64,000 bases of DNA from CAVRRZ01 sp963723745 (GTDB lineage Bacteria; Actinomycetota; Actinomycetes; Mycobacteriales; Geodermatophilaceae), in contig CAVRRZ010000002.1 of assembly GCA_963723745.1 (NCBI GenBank), forward strand, positions 62,001 through 126,000, given 5' to 3'. Of this stretch, positions 26,960 through 34,705 are shown piece after piece. The notes below the pieces were generated by a model. That model was not told the origin of the DNA. It made no database searches and worked only from the letters and a program-made list of their open reading frames with translations. Made by a program: the position numbers and the translations under genes. The first letter of the stretch is position 1. The number at the start of each line of letters is the position of its first letter.

Positions 26960-27565
26960 TCACTCGTCGGTGATCTCCTCGCGGTAGCCCTCGTTGAGCA
27001 GCCGCTCGACCCGTTCGAGCCCCAGCGGCAGGTCGAGCCGGCGCAGCGTGACCGACACCCGGATGCCGCCGACGGTCGTCGGCTCGGACGGCGCCGTCCC
27101 CGTCCCCGGCTTCGGCGACGGCAGCGGGCGCAGCGGCACCGCCCAGAGCTTGAGCGGCGGTCGCTCGGCGGGCACCAGTGGACCGGGGCGGGGGCGCGGC
27201 TCGGGCTGCGGGGTCGGCGGGGCCGGCGCCTCGGTGGCCACGATCCGCAGGTCCATCTGGATGTCGGCGCTGTCGATGGCGAGCGCCGGCAGGCTGACGA
27301 TGCTGAGCAACGGCAGGGACGCCGTGACCCGGCGGGTCACCAGCTCGTCGCCCTCCCCCACCTCCGTGCGGGCGAACTCGAAGGTGAAGGTGCGGGCCCG
27401 TAGCGGCGCGTCCGGCTCGTCCTCGGAGGGCTCCTCGAAGCCGACCTTCTCGATGAACTCCGCGAGCTGGCTGGACAGCAGGCCCTGGGCCTTGACCACC
27501 GACGACAGCGTCGACCCGAGGTACTCCTCGACCAGCCGTGCGGTGCCGGTGACCGGTTCGGCCAC
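26960..27565 (-). CDS. DUF2589-type protein B, with proline-rich insert
   Basis: A 201-residue divergent paralogue of the DUF2589 protein two genes upstream. Both share an N-terminal helix (here VEEYLGSTLSSVVKAQGLL, there MEQIIGGPLQAVVKAQALA), then EFIEKVGFE. Next comes the beta-rich segment SLPLLSIVSLPALAIDSADI matching TVPLLTIVPVPFIRVKEATI. B differs by a long proline-rich linker (PAPPTPQPEPRPRPGPL, residues 115-150) before the C-terminal strand and helix GLERVERLLNEGYRE. No signal peptide or membrane helix is seen. It is last in the four-gene operon, 10 bases after the preceding stop. Function unknown. Confidence 0.7.
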   Translation of the reverse strand: MAEPVTGTARLVEEYLGSTLSSVVKAQGLLSSQLAEFIEKVGFEEPSEDEPDAPLRARTFTFEFARTEVGEGDELVTRRVTASLPLLSIVSLPALAIDSADIQMDLRIVATEAPAPPTPQPEPRPRPGPLVPAERPPLKLWAVPLRPLPSPKPGTGTAPSEPTTVGGIRVSVTLRRLDLPLGLERVERLLNEGYREEITDE

Positions 27566-27575
27566 GGATACCCCC

Positions 27576-28259
27576 TCAGTCCGGGACGACGACGGGCTCG
27601 CCGCCGACGTCCACCGTGCTCTGCTGGAGATCGCGGAAGGTCAGCGTCGCCCGCTGGATCCGCTCGGGCGGGACACCGGAGAGCGACTCGGCGTCCAGCC
27701 GGATGAAGACCCGCTGGGTCGGCTTCGCCTGCTCGGCGGCGGTCAGCAGCGCCTTGTGCAGGCCGACGACGTCCTTCAGCAGACCGTCGAGCTGCTCGCG
27801 GGCCGGACCGCTGGCTCCGCGCCGCAGCGCCTCGAGGTCGGCCCGGGTCAGCCGCTCGGGCACCGGGATCCGCTCCCGCGTCAGCACGCCGGGCTCGTCG
27901 ACCGCGCGGGCGTACAGCTCGGTCATCCGGTCGTACTGCTCCACGAGCCGCTGCAGCCGGGCCCGCACGTCCTCCGGCACGCCTCGGGTCAGCGTGATCA
28001 GCTCCCGCTCCCCGATCCGGAACACCGGCCGCCGCGGCAGCTCCACACGAGGCGGTGCCTTCTCGACGACCGAGTCGACCACGTACGGGACGTCGAAGGT
28101 GGCCTCGGCCAGCGTGAACGCCGGCACCGGCAGGGAGCGGAGCCGCTCGTCGGCGGCGTAGATCTCGGCCAGCTCGGCGGTGGCGGCGTCCAGGGCGCGG
28201 CGTGCGGCGACCAGCGAGGACGCCAGCGCCGACACCGCCTCCCCGAACTCCACGCTCAT
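27576..28259 (-). CDS. DUF2589-operon helical protein of unknown function
   Basis: A 227-residue protein I do not recognise. It has an N-terminal helix EAVSALASSLVAARRALDAA, a beta stretch FTLAEATFDVPYVVDSVVEK, and a long probably coiled-coil centre (RARLQRLVEQYDRMTELYAR). The end is a beta-rich piece with RVFIRLDAESLSGVPPERIQ and RATLTFRDLQQ, which recalls the strands of its DUF2589 neighbours. Its ATG overlaps the stop of DUF2589 protein A (ATGA), so the two are made together, perhaps in a fixed ratio. No transmembrane helix is seen. Confidence 0.65.
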   Translation of the reverse strand: MSVEFGEAVSALASSLVAARRALDAATAELAEIYAADERLRSLPVPAFTLAEATFDVPYVVDSVVEKAPPRVELPRRPVFRIGERELITLTRGVPEDVRARLQRLVEQYDRMTELYARAVDEPGVLTRERIPVPERLTRADLEALRRGASGPAREQLDGLLKDVVGLHKALLTAAEQAKPTQRVFIRLDAESLSGVPPERIQRATLTFRDLQQSTVDVGGEPVVVPD

Positions 28260-28852
28260 GCCGGCTGGTCCTCCACGCCGTCGTCGATCGCCGTCTGCAG
28301 GATCGTCAGCACGCGATCGAGACCGGCCGGGATCTCGTCCTGGACGGCGTAGACGTGCACCTTGAGCGTCGACGAGCGGTTCACCTGGTCGGAGCTCTTG
28401 GTGTTGCGCGTGTAGCTGGCCTTCACCGAGAACTTGACGCCCCAGAAGCCACCGGAGGCCTCGGCGCTGACGCCGAAGGTGGAGTCCGTGGTGTTCAGCG
28501 TGCTGCTGCTCACCTGGGCCTCGAAGTCGATGGTCGCTTCCTTCACGCGGATGAACGGCACCGGGACGATGGTCAGCAGCGGCACGGTCAGCTGCACCGT
28601 CTCGGTGGTGAGGACGTCGCTGCCGCCCTCGTCGTCGTCCTCGCGGGCGGGCACCCGGCGGGTGAAGGAGAAGTCGACCGTCCTGGCCGTCTGGGCGCCC
28701 CCGATCGCGGCCGGCGGGTTGAGCCCCACCTGCTGGATGAAGTCGACCGTGCTCGAGGCGGCCAGCGCCTGCGCCTTCACCACCGCCTGGAGGGGTCCCC
28801 CGATGATCTGCTCCATGGGCAGGGCCATCTCCTGCCCGATGTTGATCGGCAT
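28256..28852 (-). CDS. DUF2589 domain protein A
   Basis: A 198-residue protein that matches the DUF2589 pattern well. The start is LPMEQIIGGPLQAVVKAQAL then TVDFIQQVGLNPP. A middle of alternating strands follows (VPLLTIVPVPFIRVKEATID, FEAQVSSSTLNT), then FSVKASYTRNTKSSDQVNRS. The closing segment KVHVYAVQDEIPAGLDRVL is typical of the family. DUF2589 proteins occur widely in bacteria, often as tandem paralogues, and have no assigned function that I can name. AGGAG lies just before the ATG. It is the second gene of the operon and overlaps the third by 4 bases. Confidence 0.82.
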   Translation of the reverse strand: MPINIGQEMALPMEQIIGGPLQAVVKAQALAASSTVDFIQQVGLNPPAAIGGAQTARTVDFSFTRRVPAREDDDEGGSDVLTTETVQLTVPLLTIVPVPFIRVKEATIDFEAQVSSSTLNTTDSTFGVSAEASGGFWGVKFSVKASYTRNTKSSDQVNRSSTLKVHVYAVQDEIPAGLDRVLTILQTAIDDGVEDQPA

Positions 28853-28864
28853 GCCGGATCTCCT

Positions 28865-29308
28865 TTACCTGCGTGGAGCAGCCTGTCGAGCCGCCCGCGG
28901 CGCGGACGGTGCACGGCGAGGGGGCGGGACGACATCGGGCACGGGTGTCGACGGCAGGGTGGCCAGCAGCCGCGCCGCGCCCAGCAGCGGTTCGAGCAGG
29001 TCGAGGGCGCGTTGCGCGGTCCGGGCCAGCTCGTGCCACTCCGGGCCGGGGGTGCCGCCGGCGAGCAGTTGCGCCGTCCGCTGCTGGGCCAGCAGGGCGC
29101 TGAGCTTGGCGTACTCGGTGCCGACCTCGGCGTAGCGCGCGGACTCCAGGCCGCTCACCACCGAGGTCCAGACCTCCAGCGCGGCGACCACGGGGTCGGG
29201 CTGCGTCGGCTTCCGGCGAGCGGAGGTCGCCGCGGGCGCGCGGCGCGCGGTCGTCGTCCGCGCCGCGGGCTTCGACGGACGTCGCGCGACACCACCGGTG
29301 CCGGTCAT
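28865..29308 (-). CDS. Small basic helical protein, first gene of the DUF2589 operon
   Basis: A 147-residue protein I do not recognise. Residues 1-35 are basic and disordered (RRPSKPAARTTTARRAPA). Residues 38-115 are helical with VVAALEVWTSVVSGLESARY, KLSALLAQQRTAQLLA and LLEPLLGAARLLATL. The tail is again Arg/Ala/Pro-rich. Basic tails around a helical core suggest binding to nucleic acid, membrane or a polyanion, but this is inference. A strong GGGGGAGG ribosome site precedes the ATG and the operon promoter lies 23 bases upstream. Confidence 0.6.
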   Translation of the reverse strand: MTGTGGVARRPSKPAARTTTARRAPAATSARRKPTQPDPVVAALEVWTSVVSGLESARYAEVGTEYAKLSALLAQQRTAQLLAGGTPGPEWHELARTAQRALDLLEPLLGAARLLATLPSTPVPDVVPPPRRAPSAPRAARQAAPRR

Positions 29309-29330
29309 CGCGCCTCCCCCACGAGCCGGG

Positions 29331-29360
29331 AGTATGGGGAGGGTCCGGCCGGGCGGACAA
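29331..29360 (-). promoter_or_regulatory. Promoter of the DUF2589 operon
   Basis: On the minus strand, -35 TTGTCC (29355-29360) and -10 CATACT (29331-29336) are separated by 18 bases, followed by a short leader with GGGGGAGG before the ATG at 29308. It gives the accessory operon transcription independent of rsmB. Confidence 0.5.
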
Positions 29361-29398
29361 GGTGCTCGGCCACGGCGCAGCGGACCGATCCGGATCCG

Positions 29399-29715
29399 CT
29401 ACCCCTCCGCGGCTGCGTCGCGAGCGGGCAGCGCGTTCCACTCGGCCCAGGAGATGCCCCAGCCGGCCAGCCGCGGCGGCGCCGGCAGCGGCCACTGCTC
29501 GGCCGGCCAGGCCGGCACGAAGTCGTCGAGCTCGCGTTCGACGTCGCTGCCCACCTGCCTGTCGACCACCCACCAGGAGACCTCGGCGCCGACGTGGCCG
29601 ACCTTGGTCGGCGGGTCGATGGAGAGGCAGCCGAGCAGCTCGGCCTCGTCGTCCTCGAACAGCCCGTACAGGCGGCTTGCGCCGACCCGGGAGCTCCGGG
29701 CGAAGGGGGCCGGGG
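29399..29715 (-). pseudogene. GNAT acetyltransferase C-terminal remnant
   Basis: The frame LYGLFEDDEAELLGCLSIDP, EVSWWVVDRQVG, FVPAWPAEQWPLPAPPRLAG and WAEWNALPARDA matches the C-terminal half of a family of N-acetyltransferases. Its start is missing: upstream in this frame is only the end of rsmB, and no ATG, GTG or TTG occurs in the first 60 codons. I read it as a truncated copy left between rsmB and the DUF2589 cassette. Confidence 0.6.
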
Positions 29716-31102
29716 TCAGCGGGTGCGGCGGAGCAGCGCGATGAACATGGCGTCGGTGCCGTGCCGGTGGGGCCACAGCTGCACGTAGCGGCCGCGCTCG
29801 GCGCCGGGGACCTCGGGAAACAGCGATGCGGCCGGCAGCACCTCCAGCCCGTGCCGCTCGACCGCCGCGTCGACGACGTCGACGGTCTCGGCGGGATGCG
29901 GCGAGCAGGTCACGTAGGCGACGACGCCGCCCACGCGCACCGAGCGCAGCGCCGACTCCAGCAGCGCGGTCTGCAGCTCCACGAGAGCAGGAACGTCGTC
30001 CGCCGTCCGTCGCCAGCGCACCTCCGGACGGCGGCGCAGCGCGCCCAGCCCGGTGCACGGTGCGTCGAGCAGCACCCGGTCGAACGAGGCCGGCGACCAC
30101 GGCGGCTCCCGCCCGTCGGCGACGAGCACCTCCACGTCGTCGGCCCCGGCCAGGGCCGAGCGCACCAGCTCGGCGCGGTGCGGGGCGCGGTCAGCAGCGG
30201 TCAACCGCACGCCGTCGGGACGCACCGCCGCGAGCAGCCCCGCCTTGCCGCCGGGGCCGGCGCACACGTCCAGCCAGGCGCCGTCCGGGCCGTCCAGCGG
30301 CGCGCGGGCCAGCGCGAGGGCAGCCAGCTGGCTGCCCTCGTCCTGCACCGCCGCGTCGCCGGAGCGCACGGAGGCGAGCCGGCCGGGGTCTCCCCCGTGC
30401 AGCCGGACGGCGAAGGGCGACCACGGACCCGGTTCGCCGCCCGACTCGGCGACCAGCACCGCGCGATCCACCCGCCGCGCGACGAGGTGCACGTCGGGAG
30501 CGGCGTTGTCGGCCAGCAGCGCCGCCTCGAGCTCGTCGTCGGCGCCCAGTGCGTCGCGCCAGGCCCGAACGATCCACGCGGGGTGGTCGCTGGCCAGCCC
30601 GGGCGCGGTGTCGCCGGTGGCACCGATCGCGGCCAGCCAGTGCGCGCGGTCCGCCGGCGGCCACCTTGCGCAGCACCGCGTTGACCAGACCGGACGCCCC
30701 GGTGCCCACGATCGCGCGGGTGAGGTCGACGGTGGTGTCGACGGCCGCGTGCGAGGGCACCCGGAGGTCGATCAGCTGGTAGGCGCCCAGCCGCAGCAGG
30801 TCCAGCACCTTCGGGTCGAGCTCGGCCAGCGGCCGGTCGACCAGCCGGGCGAGGATCGCGTCGAGCGTGCCCTGCGCGCGCAGCGTGCCGTAGGCCAGCT
30901 GGGTGGCGAAGGCGGCGTCCCGCTCGTCGAGCTCGGGCCGCTCCCGCAGCAGCTGGGGCAGCAGCAGGTTGGCGTAAGCCTGACGCGGAGGAGACGCCGT
31001 CCAGGACGTCGTAGGCGGTCAGCCGGGCCCCGTCGAGCGAGGACGGCGCGCCGCGGCCGTCCGCGCGGTGGGCCGTGGGAACGGCGCTTCGGACGGTGTC
31101 AC
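29716..31102 (-). CDS. rsmB: 16S rRNA (cytosine-967-C5)-methyltransferase
   Basis: RsmB methylates C967 of 16S rRNA. The protein is about 460 residues. The N-terminal NusB-like RNA-binding domain has LTAYDVLDGVSS, DAAFATQLAYGTLR and DLLRLGAYQLIDLRVPSHAA. The SAM domain has WLDVCAGPGGKAGLLAAV, the RNA-binding and catalytic cysteines in DAPCTGLGALRRRPEVRW and VAYVTCSPHPAET, and the end MFIALLRRTR. The start is the GTG overlapping the fmt stop (GTGA). Insertions lie near 31040, 30985, 30660 and 30545. Its conserved downstream partner rpe is displaced by the GPP34/DUF2589 cassette. Confidence 0.93.
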
Positions 31103-32031
31103 GTCCCCATCCGTTCGCCCGGCTCCGGGCGCGCGCCGCGGGCCCAGTCGGCAGCCGGCACCATCCGCTTGCCGGCAGGCTGCACCTCACCGAGCCGGAC
31201 GGCGCCACCGTGCGTGCCGACCAGGACACCGGCCGGGGCGGCCGAGACCTCGCCGGGCGCGAGCGCTGTCACGGGCACCGCCGGCTCGACCGGTCCGAGC
31301 CGCAGCCGCTCCCGCGCCACGTCGTCCAGGCGCCGGGTGCGGGGGTGACCCCGCGGACCCTGCGGTCGACCACGTGCGGCGCGCAGTGCCCAGTCGACGC
31401 GCGCGTCCTGCGTCTCGATGCGCGGCGCGAGGCTGATGCCCTCGGCCGGCTGCGGCTCGGGGGTGAGCGCGCCCGCCTCGATGCCGTCGAGCGGTGGCGA
31501 CGAGCAGGCGGGCGCCGCTGACGCGCGAGCCGCGCCAGCAGGTCTCCGGCGGTGTCCCGCGGGCCGATCGGCCTCGGTCACCGTGCCGTAGACCGGTCCG
31601 GTGTCCAGGCCGGCCTCCAGCCGGAACGTCGAGGCGCCGGTGACCTCGTCGCCGGCCATGATCGCGTGCTGCACCGGCGCCGCGCCCCGCCAGGCGGGCA
31701 GCAGCGAGAAGTGCAGGTTGACCCAGCCGTGCACGCGGCAGGTCGAGGGCCGCCTGCGGCACCAGCGCGCCGTAGGCGACCACCGGGGCGCAGTCCACTG
31801 CAGCTCGGCGAGCTGCTCGAGGAACTCGGGCTCCTCGGGCGAGCGGGGCTGCAGCACCGGGATGCCGGCCGCGTCGGCCCGCTCGGCCACGGGCGAGCGG
31901 CTGACCCCGCGGCCGCGGCCGGCGCGCGCGTCGGGGCGGGTGAGCACGGCGACGACCTCGTGGCGGGAGGCCAGCAGCGCCTCCAGCGACGGGACGGCGG
32001 GTGCCGGGGTACCGGCGAACAGCAGCCTCAG
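31099..32031 (-). CDS. fmt: Methionyl-tRNA formyltransferase
   Basis: Fmt formylates initiator methionyl-tRNA. The protein is about 308 residues. The start is LRLLFAGTPAPAVPSLEALL, then VLTRPDARAGRGR, the formyl-transfer signature VNLHFSLLPAWRGAAPVQHA, and TGASTFRLEAGLDTGPVY; the end is RPEPGERMGT. The only codon at the expected position, overlapping the def stop by 4 bases, is CTG; related genes have GTG or ATG there. Insertions occur near 31738, 31555, 31500 and 31345. Confidence 0.93.
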   Translation of the reverse strand: MRLLFAGTPAPAVPSLEALLASRHEVVAVLTRPDARAGRGRGVSRSPVAERADAAGIPVLQPRSPEEPEFLEQLAELQWTAPRWSPTARWCRRRPSTCRVHGWVNLHFSLLPAWRGAAPVQHAIMAGDEVTGASTFRLEAGLDTGPVYGTVTEADRPAGHRRRPAGAARASAAPACSSPPLDGIEAGALTPEPQPAEGISLAPRIETQDARVDWALRAARGRPQGPRGHPRTRRLDDVARERLRLGPVEPAVPVTALAPGEVSAAPAGVLVGTHGGAVRLGEVQPAGKRMVPAADWARGARPEPGERMGT

Positions 32032-32570
32032 TGGGGGCTCACCTTCACGGGCGGCGCCGGCAGGTAGGCCTGCTCGCCGGCCCACTCGGCCTCGCGCAAC
32101 GCCTCGAGCGCGGCAGCGCGCACCTCGGCGTCCAGCCGGTCGACGAACAGGACGCCGTCGAGGTGGTCGGTCTCGTGCTGGATGGCGCGGGCCAGCAGCT
32201 GCGAGCCCTCGATGCGCACCGGGTCGCCGTGCACGTTCCAGCCGCTGGCGACCACGTGCAGGTGCCGGCGGCAGTCGGCAGCGGAGCCCCGGGATCGACA
32301 GGCAGCCCTCGGCGTCGACGTCCTCGGTCTCGTCGCCGACCGGTGCGACGTCGGGGTTGACCAGGTGGCCGACCTCGCCGTCGACGAACCAGGTGAAGAC
32401 CCGCAGGCCGACGCCGATCTGCGGCGCCGCGAGCCCGGCGCCCCCGGCGGCGTGCATGGTGTCGGTGAGGTCGTCGACCAGCCGGCGCAGCTCGGCGTCG
32501 AAGTCGACGACGGGGCGGCCGGCGTCCGCAGCACCGGGTCGCCGAGCAGCCGGATCGGGGTCACGCTCAC
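32028..32570 (-). CDS. def: Peptide deformylase
   Basis: Deformylase removes the formyl group from new proteins, completing the cycle begun by Fmt encoded next to it. The protein is about 180 residues and starts VSVTPIRLLGDPVLRTPA. Its three metal motifs are intact: GAGLAAPQIGVG, EGCLSIPGL and the HExxH-type QHETDHLDGVLF. One insertion near 32525 and one near 32280 shift the frame. It ends PAPPVKVSPH, overlapping fmt. Confidence 0.95.
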   Translation of the reverse strand: MSVTPIRLLGDPVLRTPAAPSSTSTPSCAGWSTTSPTPCTPPGAPGSRRRRSASACGSSPGSSTARSATWSTPTSHRSATRPRTSTPRAACRSRGSAADCRRHLHVVASGWNVHGDPVRIEGSQLLARAIQHETDHLDGVLFVDRLDAEVRAAALEALREAEWAGEQAYLPAPPVKVSPH

Positions 32571-32591
32571 CGCCCGATCGTAGGCAGCCCT

Positions 32592-32669
32592 GAAGTTGAT
32601 CATCGTCCGCGTGCACGGGACACGGTCGGACACGCCGTGGGCGCGTGCAGGCAGACGATGATCAACTTC
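32592..32669. repeat. Long inverted repeat between def and priA
   Basis: Perfect 16-base arms GAAGTTGATCATCGTC (32592-32607) and its complement (32654-32669) flank a 46-base centre. The inner flanks GTCCGCGTGCAC and GTCTGCCTGCAC (complement) continue the pairing with two mismatches. It contains AT-rich GATCA in otherwise GC-rich DNA and lies between the priA stop and the def start. Confidence 0.75.
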
Positions 32670-32679
32670 GGGCAGGCGG

Positions 32680-34640
32680 TCACACGAGGTCGAGCGGGTC
32701 GAGCTGGACGCGCACGTGGTCGGTCACCTTCTTGGCGCTGCGCACGCCCTGCACCTCGGTCAGCGCGTGCGCCAGCGCGGCACCGTCGGCGCGCGGCACC
32801 CGGACCAGGTAGCGCTCCCGCTCGCCCTCCTGGCCGGGGCGGGGCGGCTCGGGCACCGGACCCAGCAGGTCGGCGGACGCCGGCATGCGCAGCGCGTCCA
32901 GGAACTCCGCCAGCGCCGCCGGCGACCCGGTCAGCGAGGCCATCCGGGTGACCGGCGGGAAGCCCAGCTCCCGACGGTCGGCGAGCTCGCGCTCGGCCAG
33001 CCAGCCCGGGTCCCAGCGCACCAGCGCCTGGACGACGGGGTGCGCTGGCGTCGGCCGCGACGACCACGTGCCCGCCGGCCGAGGCCGGCCGCACCAGCGC
33101 CGCCGCATTCATCCAGCGGCGCAGCGTCTCCTCCGCCGCCCGCAGGTCGGCCCGGCCCAGCAGCGCCCACGAGTCGAGCAGCAGCGCCGCGCCGTACCCG
33201 CCCTCGGCCACCGGCTCGGCACCGGGCGTGGCCACGACCAGCGCCGGCCCGCCGGGCACGGTGGCCAGCACACCGCTCGCCCCGGCCCGACACCCGGACG
33301 GCGGCCCCGGGAAAGGCGCGGGCCAGCTCCTCCGCGGTGCGCGACTCGCCGATGACCGCGGCGCGCAGCTTCGTGCCGTGGCAGTGCGGGCAGTCGAACG
33401 TGGTCGCCGGCCGCGCGCACCAGCGGCAGGCGGGGATGCGCGAGCCGCCGGGTCCCGGCCGCGGCGAGATGCCCAGCGGCCCGGCGCAGTGCGCGCACCG
33501 CGCGGGTGCCCGGCACCGGGCGCACGCCAGGGAGGGCACGTAGCCCGCACGCGGCACCTGCACCAGCACCGGGGCGCCGGCAGCCAGCGCCGTGCGGGCC
33601 ACCCCGTGGGCGAGCGAGGGCAGCCGGGCCGAGCGGGCCGCGGGGTCGCGCGCCAGCTCGAAGTCCTCGCCGAGCGCCTGCACGCGGGGCGCGGCCGACC
33701 GGAGCACCGACCGGTCGGCGACCAGCTCGTGCGCCCAGCCGGACTCGACCAGCAGCGCGGCCTCCGCGGTGCGCGCGGTGCCGGCGACCACGGCGGCGCA
33801 GTTGTGCAGCCACGCGCGCTGGACCAGCACGTCGCGCGCGTGCGGATAGGGCGCGTGCTCGTCGGCGTGCAGGTCGTCGCCGTCGTCCCAGACGACGACG
33901 AGCCCGAGGTCGCGCACCGGGGCGAACATGGCCGCGCGGGTGCCGAGCACGACCTGCGCCGCCCCCCGCGAGGCGGCCAGGAACCGGCGGTAGCGCCGCT
34001 CCGGCGGGTCGTCGGCGCGCAGCACCGTGAACGAGTGCTCGGGCAGCAGCCGCTGCGCGGCGGCGGTCAGCCGGTCGAGGTCCTTGCCGTCGGGGACCAC
34101 GACGAGCGCACCCGCGCCGTCCGGAGAGCGAGGCGCGGCAGAGCTCCACGAGCCGGGCCGGCCAGTCCTCCCCCGGGAGGGCGTTGAAAACCGCCCGCGC
34201 CGGGCGCCCCTCGGCCAGCGCCGACAGCAGCGCCGGCCCGGCGGGGTAGCGGGGCGAAGCCGGCCGGGTCGGGCGGCTCGGGCAGCTGCGTCGGGGGTCG
34301 GCGACTCCTTCTTCTCCGCGGCCGCGCGGCGCGGGGGCAGGGCCAGCCGCAGGACGTCGCTGACCGTGCCGGCGTAGCGGTCGGCGACCACCCGGGCGAG
34401 CCGGGCCACCTGCGGGGTGAGCACCGGCTCGCCGGAGGGCACGTGCGACAGCGGCTGCAGCTTTCCGGCGAAGTCGGAGGTCTCCCCCAGCTCCCAGACG
34501 ACGCCGTCGACCAGCCGGCCGTGGAAGCGCACCCGCACCCGGCAGCCGGCCTGCACGAGGTCGGCGAACTTCTCGGGGACGGCGTAGTCGAAGGGCCGGT
34601 CCAGGTGCGCCAGCGGCACGTCGACGGCGACCCGCGCCAC
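32680..34640 (-). CDS. priA: Primosomal protein N' (PriA), helicase-degenerate type
   Basis: PriA restarts replication forks. The N-terminal DNA-binding domain has VARVAVDVPLAHLDRPFDYA and VRVRFHGRLVDGVVW. The zinc region has CARCRAPARCAHC, CRWC and CPHC. The C-terminus ends KVTDHVRVQLDPLDLV. The Walker B position reads VVVWDDGDD instead of DEEH, as in actinobacterial PriA that is thought not to unwind DNA. Insertions lie near 34265, 34130, 33290 and 33045. The GTG at 34640 is the first normal start after metK. The frame is open further up through a 12-bp repeat coding EHAP units, so a longer N-terminus (GTG at 34772) is possible. Confidence 0.9.
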
Positions 34641-34656
34641 CCGGGGGCCGCCCCCC

Positions 34657-34692
34657 GGGGCGCGCTCCGGGGCGTGCTCCGGGGCGTGCTCC
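34657..34692. repeat. Three 12-bp tandem repeats in the metK-priA junction
   Basis: Three head-to-tail copies of GGGGCGTGCTCC (first copy with GCGC). In the priA frame they encode repeats of Glu-His/Arg-Ala-Pro, so the length change would stay in frame. Confidence 0.7.
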
Positions 34693-34705
34693 GCCGTCGG
34701 CCGGT

